From Gallibacterium melopsittaci (GTDB lineage: Bacteria; Pseudomonadota; Gammaproteobacteria; Enterobacterales; Pasteurellaceae), in the NCBI RefSeq assembly GCF_042433085.1, contig NZ_JBHLWA010000018.1:1-64000 (forward strand): DNA of 64,000 nucleotides. The letters are read 5' to 3'. The position numbers and the translations under genes are program-made. The notes below the pieces were generated by a model, which saw only the letters and a program-made list of their open reading frames with translations, was not told where the DNA came from and ran no database searches. Shown piece after piece: positions 53,020-62,101 of this stretch. The stretch's first letter is position 1. Every line of letters starts with the position of its first letter.

Positions 53020-54123
53020 ATGGCTAAACAAATTTCAATTCCTTGCATGTTAATGCGAGGCGGCACTTCTAAAGGTGCTTTTTTTGCTTTTGATGATTTA
53101 CCTATGGACATTCCCACTAGAGACAAAGTCCTATTAGCGATTATGGGATCACCTGATAAACGCCAAATTGATGGATTAGGTGGCGCTCACTCTTTAACAA
53201 CAAAAGTTGCAATGATTCGTAAAAGCCAACAAGAAAATGTTGATTTAGAATTTTTATTTGCACAATTACAACCTGATAAAGATACCGTAGATACCAAACC
53301 AAATTGTGGCAATATGCTTGCTGCCGTGGTTCCTTTTGCTCTAGAAAAAGGTTTAATTGCACCACAAGGTGATACCACAACTGCTAGAGTGTTAACACTA
53401 AATACAGGCATGCTTGCCGATATTACCGTACAAACACCTGATGGTTATGTCAATTATGATGGCGATGCACGTATTGATGGTGTGCCAAATACTGCAGCCC
53501 CAATCCAAATTCGTTTCCTAGATACTGAAGGATCTGTCTGTGGAACTTTATTACCAACAGGAAATATAAAGGATACTTTTACTATTCCAAATTTTGGTGT
53601 TCTAGAAGCAACTTGTATCGACAATGGTATGCCGATTGTATTAGTTAGAGCAACGGATCTCAATCGTACTGCCTATGAAGATGTTGCCCAATTAAATGTA
53701 GATACAGAACTTAAAACGATCCTCGAAAATTTACGCTTACAAGCTGGCTTAAAAATGGGATTGGGTGATGTTAAAGAAAAAAACTACCCAAAAATGTGCC
53801 TTATCAATACCCCGATTCATGGTGGAAATATTCATACACGTTGTTTTATCCCTCATGTCTGCCACGAAGCAATTGGGGTGCTTGCTGCAGTCACTATCGC
53901 AACAGCGTGTGTAATACCAAATAGCGTAGCCTATAGTTTTTCAAATATAGATTTATCTATTAATCCTAATTTCTCCGTAGAACACCCTAGTGGTGAATTT
54001 ACCGTATCCCTTAGCCTTGATGAACGAGGAAACGTAAACAGCGCTGCTTTATTACGTACAGCACGTTTATTGATGAAAGGTGAAGCTATGATTTCTAATC
54101 AAATTTGGCAAAAAGGAGCATAA
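53020..54123 (+). CDS. 4-oxalomesaconate isomerase/tautomerase (PrpF family; LigU/GalD type)
   Basis: This 367-residue enzyme belongs to the PrpF/DAP-epimerase-like family. It resembles Pseudomonas GalD (4-oxalomesaconate tautomerase) and Sphingobium LigU (allylic isomerase) throughout: IPCMLMRGGTSKGAFFAFDD, MGSPDKRQIDGLGGAHSLTT, PNCGNMLAAVVPFALEKG and the C-terminal VEHPSGEFTVSLSL. It would convert 4-oxalomesaconate to the tautomer or isomer that the hydratase accepts. LigJ follows two bases later. With a LigJ-type partner the LigU-like reaction is the more likely one, but sequence alone cannot decide. Confidence 0.88.
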   Translation: MAKQISIPCMLMRGGTSKGAFFAFDDLPMDIPTRDKVLLAIMGSPDKRQIDGLGGAHSLTTKVAMIRKSQQENVDLEFLFAQLQPDKDTVDTKPNCGNMLAAVVPFALEKGLIAPQGDTTTARVLTLNTGMLADITVQTPDGYVNYDGDARIDGVPNTAAPIQIRFLDTEGSVCGTLLPTGNIKDTFTIPNFGVLEATCIDNGMPIVLVRATDLNRTAYEDVAQLNVDTELKTILENLRLQAGLKMGLGDVKEKNYPKMCLINTPIHGGNIHTRCFIPHVCHEAIGVLAAVTIATACVIPNSVAYSFSNIDLSINPNFSVEHPSGEFTVSLSLDERGNVNSAALLRTARLLMKGEAMISNQIWQKGA

Positions 54124-54124
54124 T

Positions 54125-55156
54125 ATGAGTTTAATTATTGACTGTCATGGTCACTACACTACTGCACCAAAAGCACTTGAAGAGTGGAGAAAAAGACAAA
54201 TAGCCGGCATTACCAATCCATCAGAAATGCCTAAAGTTTCAGATTTAAAAATTAGTGATGATGAGATTCGTGAAAGTATTGAATTAAACCAATTAAAATT
54301 TATGAAAGAACGCGGTTCAGATATTACTATTTTTTCTCCGCGTGCTAGCTTTATGGCTCATCATATAGGTGACTATAATATTTCTGCAACGTGGGCTGCT
54401 ATCTGTAATGAACTTTGCTATCGCGTTTCTCAACTATTCCCAGAGAATTTTGTCCCTGTTGCGATGTTGCCTCAATCGCCAGGTGTTCCTACTGAAACCT
54501 GTTTAGCTGAAATCGATCGTTGTATTAAAGAATATGGGAATGTTGGGATTAATCTAAATCCAGATCCATCAGGCGGTCACTGGACTTCTCCACCATTAAC
54601 TGATCCTTATTGGTATCCAATTTATGAAAAAATGGTGGAATATGATATCCCAGCAATGATCCATGTCAGTACTAGTTGTAATCATTGCTTTCATACCACT
54701 GGTGCTCATTATCTTAACGCTGACACCACAAGTTTTATGCAATGCTTGCAAGGTGATCTATTTAAAGAGTTCCCAACCTTACGTTTTATTGTGCCTCATG
54801 GTGGTGGTGCAGCGCCATATCACTGGGGACGTTTCCGTGGTTTAGCAATGATGCTGAAAAAACCTATCTTAGAAGAACATTTATTAAACAATATTTATTT
54901 TGATACCTGTGTTTATCATCAACCTGGTATTGATTTATTACTTGATGTGATCCCACACAAAAATGTTCTATTTGCTTCAGAAATGATCGGTGCAGTACGC
55001 GATATAGATCCTCGTACTGGACACTATTTTGATGATACCAAACGTTATATTGAAGCAAGTCGCTTAACTCAAGAACAAAAACATCAAATTTATGAAGGCA
55101 ATGCCCGTCGAGTATTCCCGCGCTTAGATGCATTACTTAAATCAAGAGGATTATAA
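54125..55156 (+). CDS. ligJ: 4-oxalomesaconate hydratase (LigJ type, amidohydrolase family)
   Basis: The 343-residue product is a metal-dependent amidohydrolase-fold hydratase like Sphingobium LigJ. It adds water to the oxalomesaconate isomer to give 4-carboxy-4-hydroxy-2-oxoadipate. Visible features are the N-terminal metal motif DCHGHYTT, PSGGHWTSPPLTDPYW, the His-containing strands MIHVSTSC and FIVPHGGGAAPYHWGRF, and LFASEMIGAV near the end. It is not the PIG-L-type hydratase GalB of Pseudomonas. The pathway version here is therefore Sphingobium-like. Confidence 0.9.
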   Translation: MSLIIDCHGHYTTAPKALEEWRKRQIAGITNPSEMPKVSDLKISDDEIRESIELNQLKFMKERGSDITIFSPRASFMAHHIGDYNISATWAAICNELCYRVSQLFPENFVPVAMLPQSPGVPTETCLAEIDRCIKEYGNVGINLNPDPSGGHWTSPPLTDPYWYPIYEKMVEYDIPAMIHVSTSCNHCFHTTGAHYLNADTTSFMQCLQGDLFKEFPTLRFIVPHGGGAAPYHWGRFRGLAMMLKKPILEEHLLNNIYFDTCVYHQPGIDLLLDVIPHKNVLFASEMIGAVRDIDPRTGHYFDDTKRYIEASRLTQEQKHQIYEGNARRVFPRLDALLKSRGL

Positions 55157-55159
55157 ATT

Positions 55160-55855
55160 ATGGAACTTCAAGTTAATCAATTAGGTGTTGTAAAACGCAA
55201 TATAAAACGTGCCAATAAATCTGCTGTTGAAAAATTATCTAAATTTGGCGTAGCAACTATTCACGAAGCAATGGGAAGAGTAGGTTTAATGAAACCTTAT
55301 ATGCGTCCAATTTATCCACACGCCAAAATTTGTGGTACTGCTGTTACTGTACTACTACAACCAGGTGACAACTGGATGCTTCATGTCGCTGCTGAACAGA
55401 TCCAAGAGGGGGATATCGTCGTTGCTGGATGTACTACTGATTCAACAGATGGTTTCTTTGGCGAACTTTTAGCGACTTCTTTTAGAGCTCAAGGATGTAA
55501 GGGCCTTATCATTGATGGGGGTGTTAGAGATACAACTGAACTAGAACAAATGGATTTTCCTGTATTTAGTAAAGCTATTCATTCCAAAGGTACTGTAAAA
55601 GCAACACTAGGTTCAGTCAATGTACCGGTTATTTGTGCTGGTGCTGTTGTTTACCCTGGTGACGTTGTCATCGCAGATCATGATGGTGTTGTAGTTGTAC
55701 CTGCAGACCAAGCTGAACTGGTTGCAGAAGCTGCACAAAAGCGTGAAGACAATGAAGCACTAAAACGCCCTCAATTCCAAGCAGGTGTTTTAGGTTTAGA
55801 TCTCTACAAAATGCGAGAAAAACTTGAAAAAGCTGGTTTGAAATATATTGACTAA
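55160..55855 (+). CDS. ligK: 4-carboxy-4-hydroxy-2-oxoadipate aldolase (HMG/CHA aldolase)
   Basis: This RraA-like class II pyruvate aldolase cleaves carboxy-hydroxy-oxoadipate to pyruvate and oxaloacetate. Members often also decarboxylate oxaloacetate. The 231-residue product has the family motif GX3E-X20-RD, with Gly98, Glu102, Arg123 and Asp124. It also has the conserved HEAMGRVGLM and YPGDVVIADHDGVVVVP segments. It starts 3 bp after ligJ. The presence of the two preceding pathway enzymes makes the HMG/CHA aldolase role much more likely than RraA. Confidence 0.92.
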   Translation: MELQVNQLGVVKRNIKRANKSAVEKLSKFGVATIHEAMGRVGLMKPYMRPIYPHAKICGTAVTVLLQPGDNWMLHVAAEQIQEGDIVVAGCTTDSTDGFFGELLATSFRAQGCKGLIIDGGVRDTTELEQMDFPVFSKAIHSKGTVKATLGSVNVPVICAGAVVYPGDVVIADHDGVVVVPADQAELVAEAAQKREDNEALKRPQFQAGVLGLDLYKMREKLEKAGLKYID

Positions 55856-55865
55856 GGAGCTATCA

Positions 55866-56780
55866 ATGAAATTTGACATCACCCCAGGTTGGTTACCATT
55901 CCATCCTAACCCATCTAAACCACATCTAAAACTACCTAAAGGCGCAGTAGATGCACATTGCCATGTTTTTGGCCCTGGTGAAATATTCCCGTATGCACCA
56001 GAACGGAAATATACTCCTTGTGATGCCCCAAAAGAAAAGTTATTTGCATTACGGGATTTACTTGGTTTTGAACGTAATGTCATTGTCCAAGCAACTTGTC
56101 ATGGTGCAGATAATCGTGCCTTGGTCGATGCTTTACAGAGTGCCAATGGAAAAGCCAGAGGTGTCGCCACAGTTCGCCGTGATATAACACCAGAACAATT
56201 ACAAGAGTTACATGATGCCGGTGTAAGAGGGGTACGTTTTAATTTCGTTAAACGACTTGTAGATGCCCCTCCTAAAGATACTTTAATGGAAATTGCACAA
56301 AAAATAGCGCCATTTGGTTGGCATATTGTTATCTATTTTGAAGCCGCTGATTTAAAAGAATATTGGGATTTTTTTACCAGTTTACCCACTACAGTAGTTG
56401 TAGATCATATGGGGCGGCCTGATGTGACCAAACCAGTTAATGGGGAAGAATTTGAATTATTTGTCAAATTAATGAGAGAACACACAAATTTTTGGAGCAA
56501 AGTTTCTTGCCCAGAACGATTAAGTAAAACTGGACCTAAAGCATTAAATGGTGAACAACATGCTTATACCGATGTTGTACCATTCGCCCGTCGTTTAGTA
56601 CAAGAGTTTCCTGATCGCGTACTGTTTGGTACAGACTGGCCTCACCCTAATTTAAAAGATCATATGCCTGATGACGGTTTATTAGTTGATTATGTCGCTC
56701 AAATTGCCCCTTCTGAACAAGAACGCCAGCAATTATTGGTTGATAATCCAATGCGTCTGTATTGGCCTGAAGAAAGATAA
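55866..56780 (+). CDS. ligI: 2-pyrone-4,6-dicarboxylate hydrolase (LigI type)
   Basis: LigI opens the lactone ring of 2-pyrone-4,6-dicarboxylate (PDC) in protocatechuate, syringate and gallate breakdown. The 304-residue amidohydrolase-family product has VDAHCHVFGPGEIFPYAPER (HxH motif, near residue 35), QATCHGADNR, and LFGTDWPHPN with the catalytic Asp near residue 250. The start at 55866 is chosen because AAGGAG lies six bases upstream. It follows ligK by 10 bp in the same operon. PDC hydrolase is the entry enzyme if PDC itself is the imported substrate. Confidence 0.92.
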   Translation: MKFDITPGWLPFHPNPSKPHLKLPKGAVDAHCHVFGPGEIFPYAPERKYTPCDAPKEKLFALRDLLGFERNVIVQATCHGADNRALVDALQSANGKARGVATVRRDITPEQLQELHDAGVRGVRFNFVKRLVDAPPKDTLMEIAQKIAPFGWHIVIYFEAADLKEYWDFFTSLPTTVVVDHMGRPDVTKPVNGEEFELFVKLMREHTNFWSKVSCPERLSKTGPKALNGEQHAYTDVVPFARRLVQEFPDRVLFGTDWPHPNLKDHMPDDGLLVDYVAQIAPSEQERQQLLVDNPMRLYWPEER

Positions 56781-56859
56781 TCGAAACTGTTAGCACTTAT
56801 TTTAGCTTAATAAAATTAGTGCTACGTTGATTCCTATTAACTATGTAAAGGAACACAAA

Positions 56860-58119
56860 ATGAACAAGAAACCTTTCTATAAAGAGTTATACTTTCAAGT
56901 ACTTATTGGTATTCTCGCTGGGATTGCATTAGGCTATTTCGCTCCGGAATTTGCTGTAAAATTTAAACCTCTTGGTGATGCATTTATTAAGTTAATTGCA
57001 ATGATCATTGGTCCTATTATCTTTTGTACTATCGTTGTTGGTATTGCTGGTATGAAAGATATGCGTGAATTAGGACAAGTTGGTGGTAAGGCTCTTATTT
57101 ACTTTTTCGTAATGTCTTTTATTGCACTTGCTTTTGGTTTGATTTGGGGGCATATCGTCCAACCAGGCATAGGTTTTAATGTAGATCCAGCAACTCTCAA
57201 TACATCAAGTCTAACAAAATATACAGATGGGGCTAAAAATGTAAATCTTACCGATTTTGCTATGAATATTATTCCATCTACATTCGCTGGCGCATTTTCA
57301 TCTGGAAATGTTTTAGCAATCTTATTAGTTTCGATTTTATTTGGTTGTTCTCTTTCTGTTATCGGTGAAAAAGGTAAGCCAGTTTATAACTTTATTGATA
57401 GTGTATCTAAAGTTTTCTTCCATAACGTTCATTTAATTTCTAAATTATCTTCAATCGGTGCTTTTGGTGCGATTACTTATACTATTGGTGCTTATGGCTT
57501 ACAATCATTAATTCCACTAGCAAAATTTATTCTTGGCTTTTACGTATTATTAATTCTATTTGTTATCATTGTTTATGGCATCATTGCTAAAATTTGTGGA
57601 GTAAGCTTAATTTCTTACTTAAGATTCATTAAAGAAGAATTACTCATTATTTTAGGAACAGGTTCTTCTTCCGTTGTATTACCGCATATCATGGAAAAAT
57701 TAGAACGATTAGGTTGTCCTAAATCTGTTATTGCACTTGTTGTTCCATCTGGTTATTCATTCAATTTAAATGGTACTAACCTCTATATGACTATGGCAAT
57801 TATATTTATTGCTCAAGCAACTAATACAGATTTAAGTTTAACAAACCAAATTATTCTGTTAGTTGTTGCTATGTTAACTTCTAAAGGTGCAGCTGGCGTT
57901 ACTGGTGCTGCTTTTGTAATGTTAACCAGTACACTTATAGTCTTACCAGTTGTTCCTGTTGCAGGAATGGTATTAATTCTTGGAATTCATCGTTTCGTTG
58001 GAACCGGTTTAGCCATCGTTAACCTCATTGGTAATGGTATAGCTGCTATTGTTGTTTCAGTATGGAACAAATCATTTAATCGAGAACTGATGAAAAAAAC
58101 ATTATCAGAAGAACTTTAA
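56860..58119 (+). CDS. Dicarboxylate/amino acid:cation symporter (DctA/GltP-like)
   Basis: This is a DAACS-family carrier of 419 residues with about eight helices and two re-entrant loops. The family motifs are present: MIIGPIIFCTIVVGIAGMKD, the serine-rich loop GTGSSSVVLPHIMEKLERLG, PSGYSFNLNGTNLYM and TSKGAAGVTGAAFV. Start at 56860 behind AAAGGAAC. The gene is 79 bp after ligI on the same strand and is probably the last operon gene. Its place suggests it imports PDC or a related tricarboxylic or dicarboxylic acid rather than plain C4-dicarboxylates; this is inferred from context. Confidence 0.88.
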   Translation: MNKKPFYKELYFQVLIGILAGIALGYFAPEFAVKFKPLGDAFIKLIAMIIGPIIFCTIVVGIAGMKDMRELGQVGGKALIYFFVMSFIALAFGLIWGHIVQPGIGFNVDPATLNTSSLTKYTDGAKNVNLTDFAMNIIPSTFAGAFSSGNVLAILLVSILFGCSLSVIGEKGKPVYNFIDSVSKVFFHNVHLISKLSSIGAFGAITYTIGAYGLQSLIPLAKFILGFYVLLILFVIIVYGIIAKICGVSLISYLRFIKEELLIILGTGSSSVVLPHIMEKLERLGCPKSVIALVVPSGYSFNLNGTNLYMTMAIIFIAQATNTDLSLTNQIILLVVAMLTSKGAAGVTGAAFVMLTSTLIVLPVVPVAGMVLILGIHRFVGTGLAIVNLIGNGIAAIVVSVWNKSFNRELMKKTLSEEL

Positions 58120-58127
58120 TTGCTTAT

Positions 58128-58154
58128 GTACCTTGTAGTATCACTACAAGGTAC
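58128..58154. terminator. Hairpin between the pyrone operon and the ABC operon
   Basis: A perfect 12-bp stem GTACCTTGTAGT / ACTACAAGGTAC with a 3-nt loop separates the convergent symporter and ybhR-like genes. It lacks a T run but is very stable, so it probably marks both transcript ends. Confidence 0.7.
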
Positions 58155-58162
58155 TGTCATAT

Positions 58163-59278
58163 TTACTCCAATCTCCTACTAAATAACCAACTGGCAATAC
58201 TTAAGGCAACAACCGCAATGATCAGCATTGGAAAAAGATTTAGCCAGACTTGTGTTATCGACATATCTTTAAGGAACAAGCCATTCACAATAATTAAGAA
58301 GTGTTTAAACGGATTAACTTCCACTAACCATTGTAACCAAGTTGGCATATTTTCGACGGGGGCAGCATACCCCGATAATGAAATGGCTGGGACTAAAAAT
58401 AGAAAAGTACCTAAGATCGCTTGTTGTTGGGTTTTCGCAATTGAAGAAATAAACAAACCTACTCCAACCATTGCTAAAATAAAAACAAAAATAGCAGCAA
58501 ACAAAAGCCAAAATGATCCAACAAAAGGAACTTGGAAAATCGTTACTACAATGACAAAAATAATTAAACCTTCTGCTAAACCTACTAATACAGCGGGGAT
58601 TGTCTTGCCTAATAGAATTTCTGTGGCTGTCAAAGGAGAAACCAAAATCTGATCAAAAGTACCGAGTTCTCGTTCCCTTGCCACCGATAAAGCGGTCACC
58701 ATCAGTGCAACTAATCCAGCAAGAATACCGACTAATGCTGGTACGGTGTACCATAGATGTTGCAAATTTTCATTAAACCAATTACGCATAACTAACGTTA
58801 CTGGAACTACATTTTTGCCCTGTTCAACTGCTAGTTCTTGGTTATACTGCAAAATAATTTGAGCTAAATAGTTATGAATGATTTGGGCTGAATTAGAATT
58901 ACGACCATCTAACAACACCTGAATATCACCTGCCTGTGCTGCTAAGATTCGCTGACTAAAATTCCCTGGAAACTGTAAAGCAACTAAGACTTTCTTTTCT
59001 GCTACCTGTTGTTGTAATGCTTGTTCACTCTGTACAAAATAAAGCTCTGTAAAGGTTGGCGAAGCTGCAATTCGTTGAATAATCTCACTGCTATATATCC
59101 CATGATCTTGGTTATAAATAGCAACTGAAATATTTTTCACTTCTAATGTTGCAGAATAAGAAAAAAGAAATAATTGAATCACTGGCGGACCAATTAATAC
59201 CAAACGACTGCGTGGATCACGAAATAACGCCAATAGTTCTTTGATAATTAATGCCCAAATACGTCCATTTATCATCAT
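58163..59278 (-). CDS. ybhR: ABC efflux permease, YbhR-like
   Basis: This is an ABC-2-type membrane subunit of 371 residues, close to E. coli YbhR. It has an N-terminal helix (IIKELLALFRDPRSRLVLIG), a large periplasmic region (QVLLDGRNSNSAQIIHNYLAQI), and about five C-terminal helices with VARERELGTFDQILVSPLT and PAISLSGYAAPVENMP. Its start overlaps the ybhS stop. It is the last gene of the ybhGFSR-type operon. The E. coli system is linked to efflux of cationic drugs and cation homeostasis; the substrate here is unknown. Confidence 0.9.
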   Translation of the reverse strand: MMINGRIWALIIKELLALFRDPRSRLVLIGPPVIQLFLFSYSATLEVKNISVAIYNQDHGIYSSEIIQRIAASPTFTELYFVQSEQALQQQVAEKKVLVALQFPGNFSQRILAAQAGDIQVLLDGRNSNSAQIIHNYLAQIILQYNQELAVEQGKNVVPVTLVMRNWFNENLQHLWYTVPALVGILAGLVALMVTALSVARERELGTFDQILVSPLTATEILLGKTIPAVLVGLAEGLIIFVIVVTIFQVPFVGSFWLLFAAIFVFILAMVGVGLFISSIAKTQQQAILGTFLFLVPAISLSGYAAPVENMPTWLQWLVEVNPFKHFLIIVNGLFLKDMSITQVWLNLFPMLIIAVVALSIASWLFSRRLE

Positions 59279-60375
59279 ATATCGATCCTTTTTTGCGTTT
59301 TACGTTTCGTAAAAAGAAAGGTCAAAATGCCAATAATTAACATAATCGTGATAGCTTGAGCCAATAACCCCCAAATATTTCCTGCTAAAAAGAGGGTCTG
59401 TAAGCTGGTTACATAATAACGCACACTAAAAAGATAAGTGAGCCATTGTACTGGCATTGGCATTGAACTAATTTCAAACACAAACCCCGACAGCATAAAC
59501 GCTGGTAAAAAAGCAAACATAATTGCAACTTGCGAAGCAACAAACTGATCTTTTGCTAATACTGAAATTAATAACCCTTGTCCTAATGCACAAATTAAAA
59601 AAACACTTGTAGCTAAAAATAGAGCGAGAAATGAACCGTGAAATGGGACTTGATAATAGAGTGTCGTCACTAAAAAACAGATCAACATCGACCCAATGCC
59701 TAAAATATAGTAAGGAATTAATTTGCCAAGCAAAATTTGCGTAATCGTCACAGGAGTTGCCATTAAGGCTTCCATTGTGCCACGCTCCCACTCTCTTGCG
59801 ACCACTAATGCTGTCAATAACGTACCAATCAATGTCATGGTAATCGCCATTGATCCTGGTAATAAAAAATGTCGGCTTTTCAGTTCTGGATTAAAGAGAT
59901 AACGTTCTTTTAATTGGATTCCTTGTGTTTCTGCAGAATTCGCTTGTTGTAATAACCAAGTTTGCACGACTCCACTGGTATAACCATTGACAAACATTGC
60001 GGTATTAGGCTGCGAGCCATCCGTCAATACCTGAATTTTCGCCGTTTGTTGGCGTAACATCTCTAAGTTAAATTTAGCTGGAATGACTACAATACCTTTA
60101 ATTTTTCCGCTAGTTAATGCTGCATATAATTCACGCCGATCTGTAGCAGTGGTAACTTGTAAAAAATGAGAATGCTTGAAAGCATCAGTTAAGCTATTCG
60201 CAAGTGGAGTAGAAGATTCTGATACCAGACCGATATTCATTTTATTGCTATCTAAATTAATGCCGTAACCAAAAATAAATAACAAAATAAATGGCAGTAC
60301 AAACGCAATTAAAATTGATGATGGATCGCGGATAATCTGCAGCATTTCCTTGCGAATTAAAGCAAATAACCTCAT
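59275..60375 (-). CDS. ybhS: ABC efflux permease, YbhS-like
   Basis: This is the second ABC-2-type permease subunit, 366 residues, aligning with E. coli YbhS. It shows MLQIIRDPSSILIAFVLP, LLFIFGYGINLDSNKMNIGL, the soluble loop ITVLTDGSQPNTAMFV-like segment, VVAREWERGTMEALMATPVT and FLPAFMLSGFVFEISSMP. It pairs with the YbhR-like subunit to form the membrane channel. Overlapping stop and start codons (ATGA) with the ATPase gene point to translational coupling. Confidence 0.9.
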   Translation of the reverse strand: MRLFALIRKEMLQIIRDPSSILIAFVLPFILLFIFGYGINLDSNKMNIGLVSESSTPLANSLTDAFKHSHFLQVTTATDRRELYAALTSGKIKGIVVIPAKFNLEMLRQQTAKIQVLTDGSQPNTAMFVNGYTSGVVQTWLLQQANSAETQGIQLKERYLFNPELKSRHFLLPGSMAITMTLIGTLLTALVVAREWERGTMEALMATPVTITQILLGKLIPYYILGIGSMLICFLVTTLYYQVPFHGSFLALFLATSVFLICALGQGLLISVLAKDQFVASQVAIMFAFLPAFMLSGFVFEISSMPMPVQWLTYLFSVRYYVTSLQTLFLAGNIWGLLAQAITIMLIIGILTFLFTKRKTQKRIDI

Positions 60376-62099
60376 TTTGTTACCTCCTGAAGACTTTGAT
60401 CATGTGCTTGTACTAACGCAATAAACGCATCTTCTAAAGTAGGTGAAGTTAAATCGGCTAACTGTTGTGCTTGTTGCTTTAATTGATCTGGTGTGCCAGT
60501 TGCAATATTTTCTCCACGATAAATCAACCCGATACGATCACAATATTCTGCTTCGTCCATAAAATGCGTAGTAACCATTACGGTTACCCCTTTCCCCACC
60601 ATCGCATTAATATGCAACCAAAACTCTCTTCGTGTAATCGGATCAACCCCAGAAGTCGGCTCATCCAAAAATAAAATATCGGGTTGATGAATCACTGCAC
60701 ACGCTAATGAAAGACGTTGTTTAAATCCTAATGGTAAATCACCAGCATTCATTTTGAGATAAGGAGCAAAGTCAAAAATATCAATCATCATTGCAATACG
60801 CTCACGCTGTATTTTCCCTGTTACTCCATACAATCCAGCGAAAAAACGTAAATTTTGCAACACATTCAAATTGCCATATAACGAAAATCGTTGTGCCATA
60901 TAGCCAATTTTGCTTCGGGCTAATGACGTTGCATGACGTAAATCTAAACCTGTTACAAAACATTCTCCTTTTGTTGGTTGCAACAGACCACACATCATTT
61001 TAAATGTTGTTGATTTACCTGCACCATTTGGCCCTAATAAACCAAAAATCTCACCCCGTTTAATCGAGAAAGTATTTTCTCTAACCGCAACAAAATCACC
61101 GAAAATTTTAGTCAATCCTTTCGCATCAATAACTGGTTTGCCATTATCTGGTTTAGGGGCAATTTGTGCTGCTAAGGTAGAATTTCCTCCTGGACCACCG
61201 CCTAAACAATCAATAAAAGCATCTTCAAAACAAGGTTTTACCGCTAACCATTGCCCTATGGTCAAGCTAGGCTTATTATCAGCTTGTTGTAAAAGTAAAC
61301 GGATATTACTTCCCTGAATAATGCCATCCATTACTTGCGGTTGTTGCAATAGATGTATTAATGTAGCTCGGCGTTGTGCTGCTGGTACACCGGTTACTTG
61401 GTAAACTCGATTTGCAACACGTGCTAACAAACCTTGTGGTGTACCGTCATAAATTTTTCTACCTGCATTAAGCAAAATCACACTATCGCATTTTTCTGCT
61501 TCGTCCAAATAAGCAGTAGACCAAAGGACTGCCATTCCACCTTTCACTAACGTTTGCACTAACTTCCAAAGTTCTCGCCGTGAAATAGGATCAACGCCAA
61601 CGCTTGGCTCATCTAATAACAATAACTTAGGATCGCCGATCAACGCACACGCTAGGCCCAATTTCTGTTTCATTCCACCAGAAAGTTTGCCTGCTAAACG
61701 ATCTTGAAATTGGACTAAATCCGTGAATGTGAGTAATTGTTTGAATTTTTCTTGGCGAGTTACGCCAGTAACCGCACGTAAATCTGCATATAACGCTAAA
61801 TTTTCAATCACGGTTAAATCTTCATATAGACCAAACTTTTGTGGCATATAACCGCTAATAGTATGAATCGTTTCTGCTTGAGTAGTGGTATCTAATTGAT
61901 CAACTGTAATTCTGCCGCTATCTGGTTGCATTAAACCAACTAAATGGCGGATCAAAGTAGTTTTACCTGCACCATCTGGACCAACTAGACCTGTCATTTT
62001 GCCAGGATAAATTTGTGCAGAGATCTGATCTAAAGCGGCACTATCCATTCCTTTAAAATGTTTAGTTACTGCTTCAATGATCACCATTGGTTGTGTCAT
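60372..62099 (-). CDS. ybhF: ABC transporter ATPase with two fused nucleotide-binding domains, YbhF-like
   Basis: Two ATP-binding cassettes lie in one 575-residue chain. The first has Walker A GPDGAGKT (about residue 37), signature KLSGGMKQKLGLA and Walker B LLLLDEPSVGVD. The second has Walker A GPNGAGKS (about residue 354), the variant signature LPLGFKQRLSLA, and Walker B ILFLDEPTSGVD followed by MVTTHFMDEAEYCDR. ATG at 62099 is preferred because AAGGAG precedes it by five bases; a GTG one codon upstream overlaps the ybhG stop. It energises the YbhS/YbhR channel. Confidence 0.93.
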   Translation of the reverse strand: MTQPMVIIEAVTKHFKGMDSAALDQISAQIYPGKMTGLVGPDGAGKTTLIRHLVGLMQPDSGRITVDQLDTTTQAETIHTISGYMPQKFGLYEDLTVIENLALYADLRAVTGVTRQEKFKQLLTFTDLVQFQDRLAGKLSGGMKQKLGLACALIGDPKLLLLDEPSVGVDPISRRELWKLVQTLVKGGMAVLWSTAYLDEAEKCDSVILLNAGRKIYDGTPQGLLARVANRVYQVTGVPAAQRRATLIHLLQQPQVMDGIIQGSNIRLLLQQADNKPSLTIGQWLAVKPCFEDAFIDCLGGGPGGNSTLAAQIAPKPDNGKPVIDAKGLTKIFGDFVAVRENTFSIKRGEIFGLLGPNGAGKSTTFKMMCGLLQPTKGECFVTGLDLRHATSLARSKIGYMAQRFSLYGNLNVLQNLRFFAGLYGVTGKIQRERIAMMIDIFDFAPYLKMNAGDLPLGFKQRLSLACAVIHQPDILFLDEPTSGVDPITRREFWLHINAMVGKGVTVMVTTHFMDEAEYCDRIGLIYRGENIATGTPDQLKQQAQQLADLTSPTLEDAFIALVQAHDQSLQEVTK

Positions 62100-62101
62100 C
62101 A

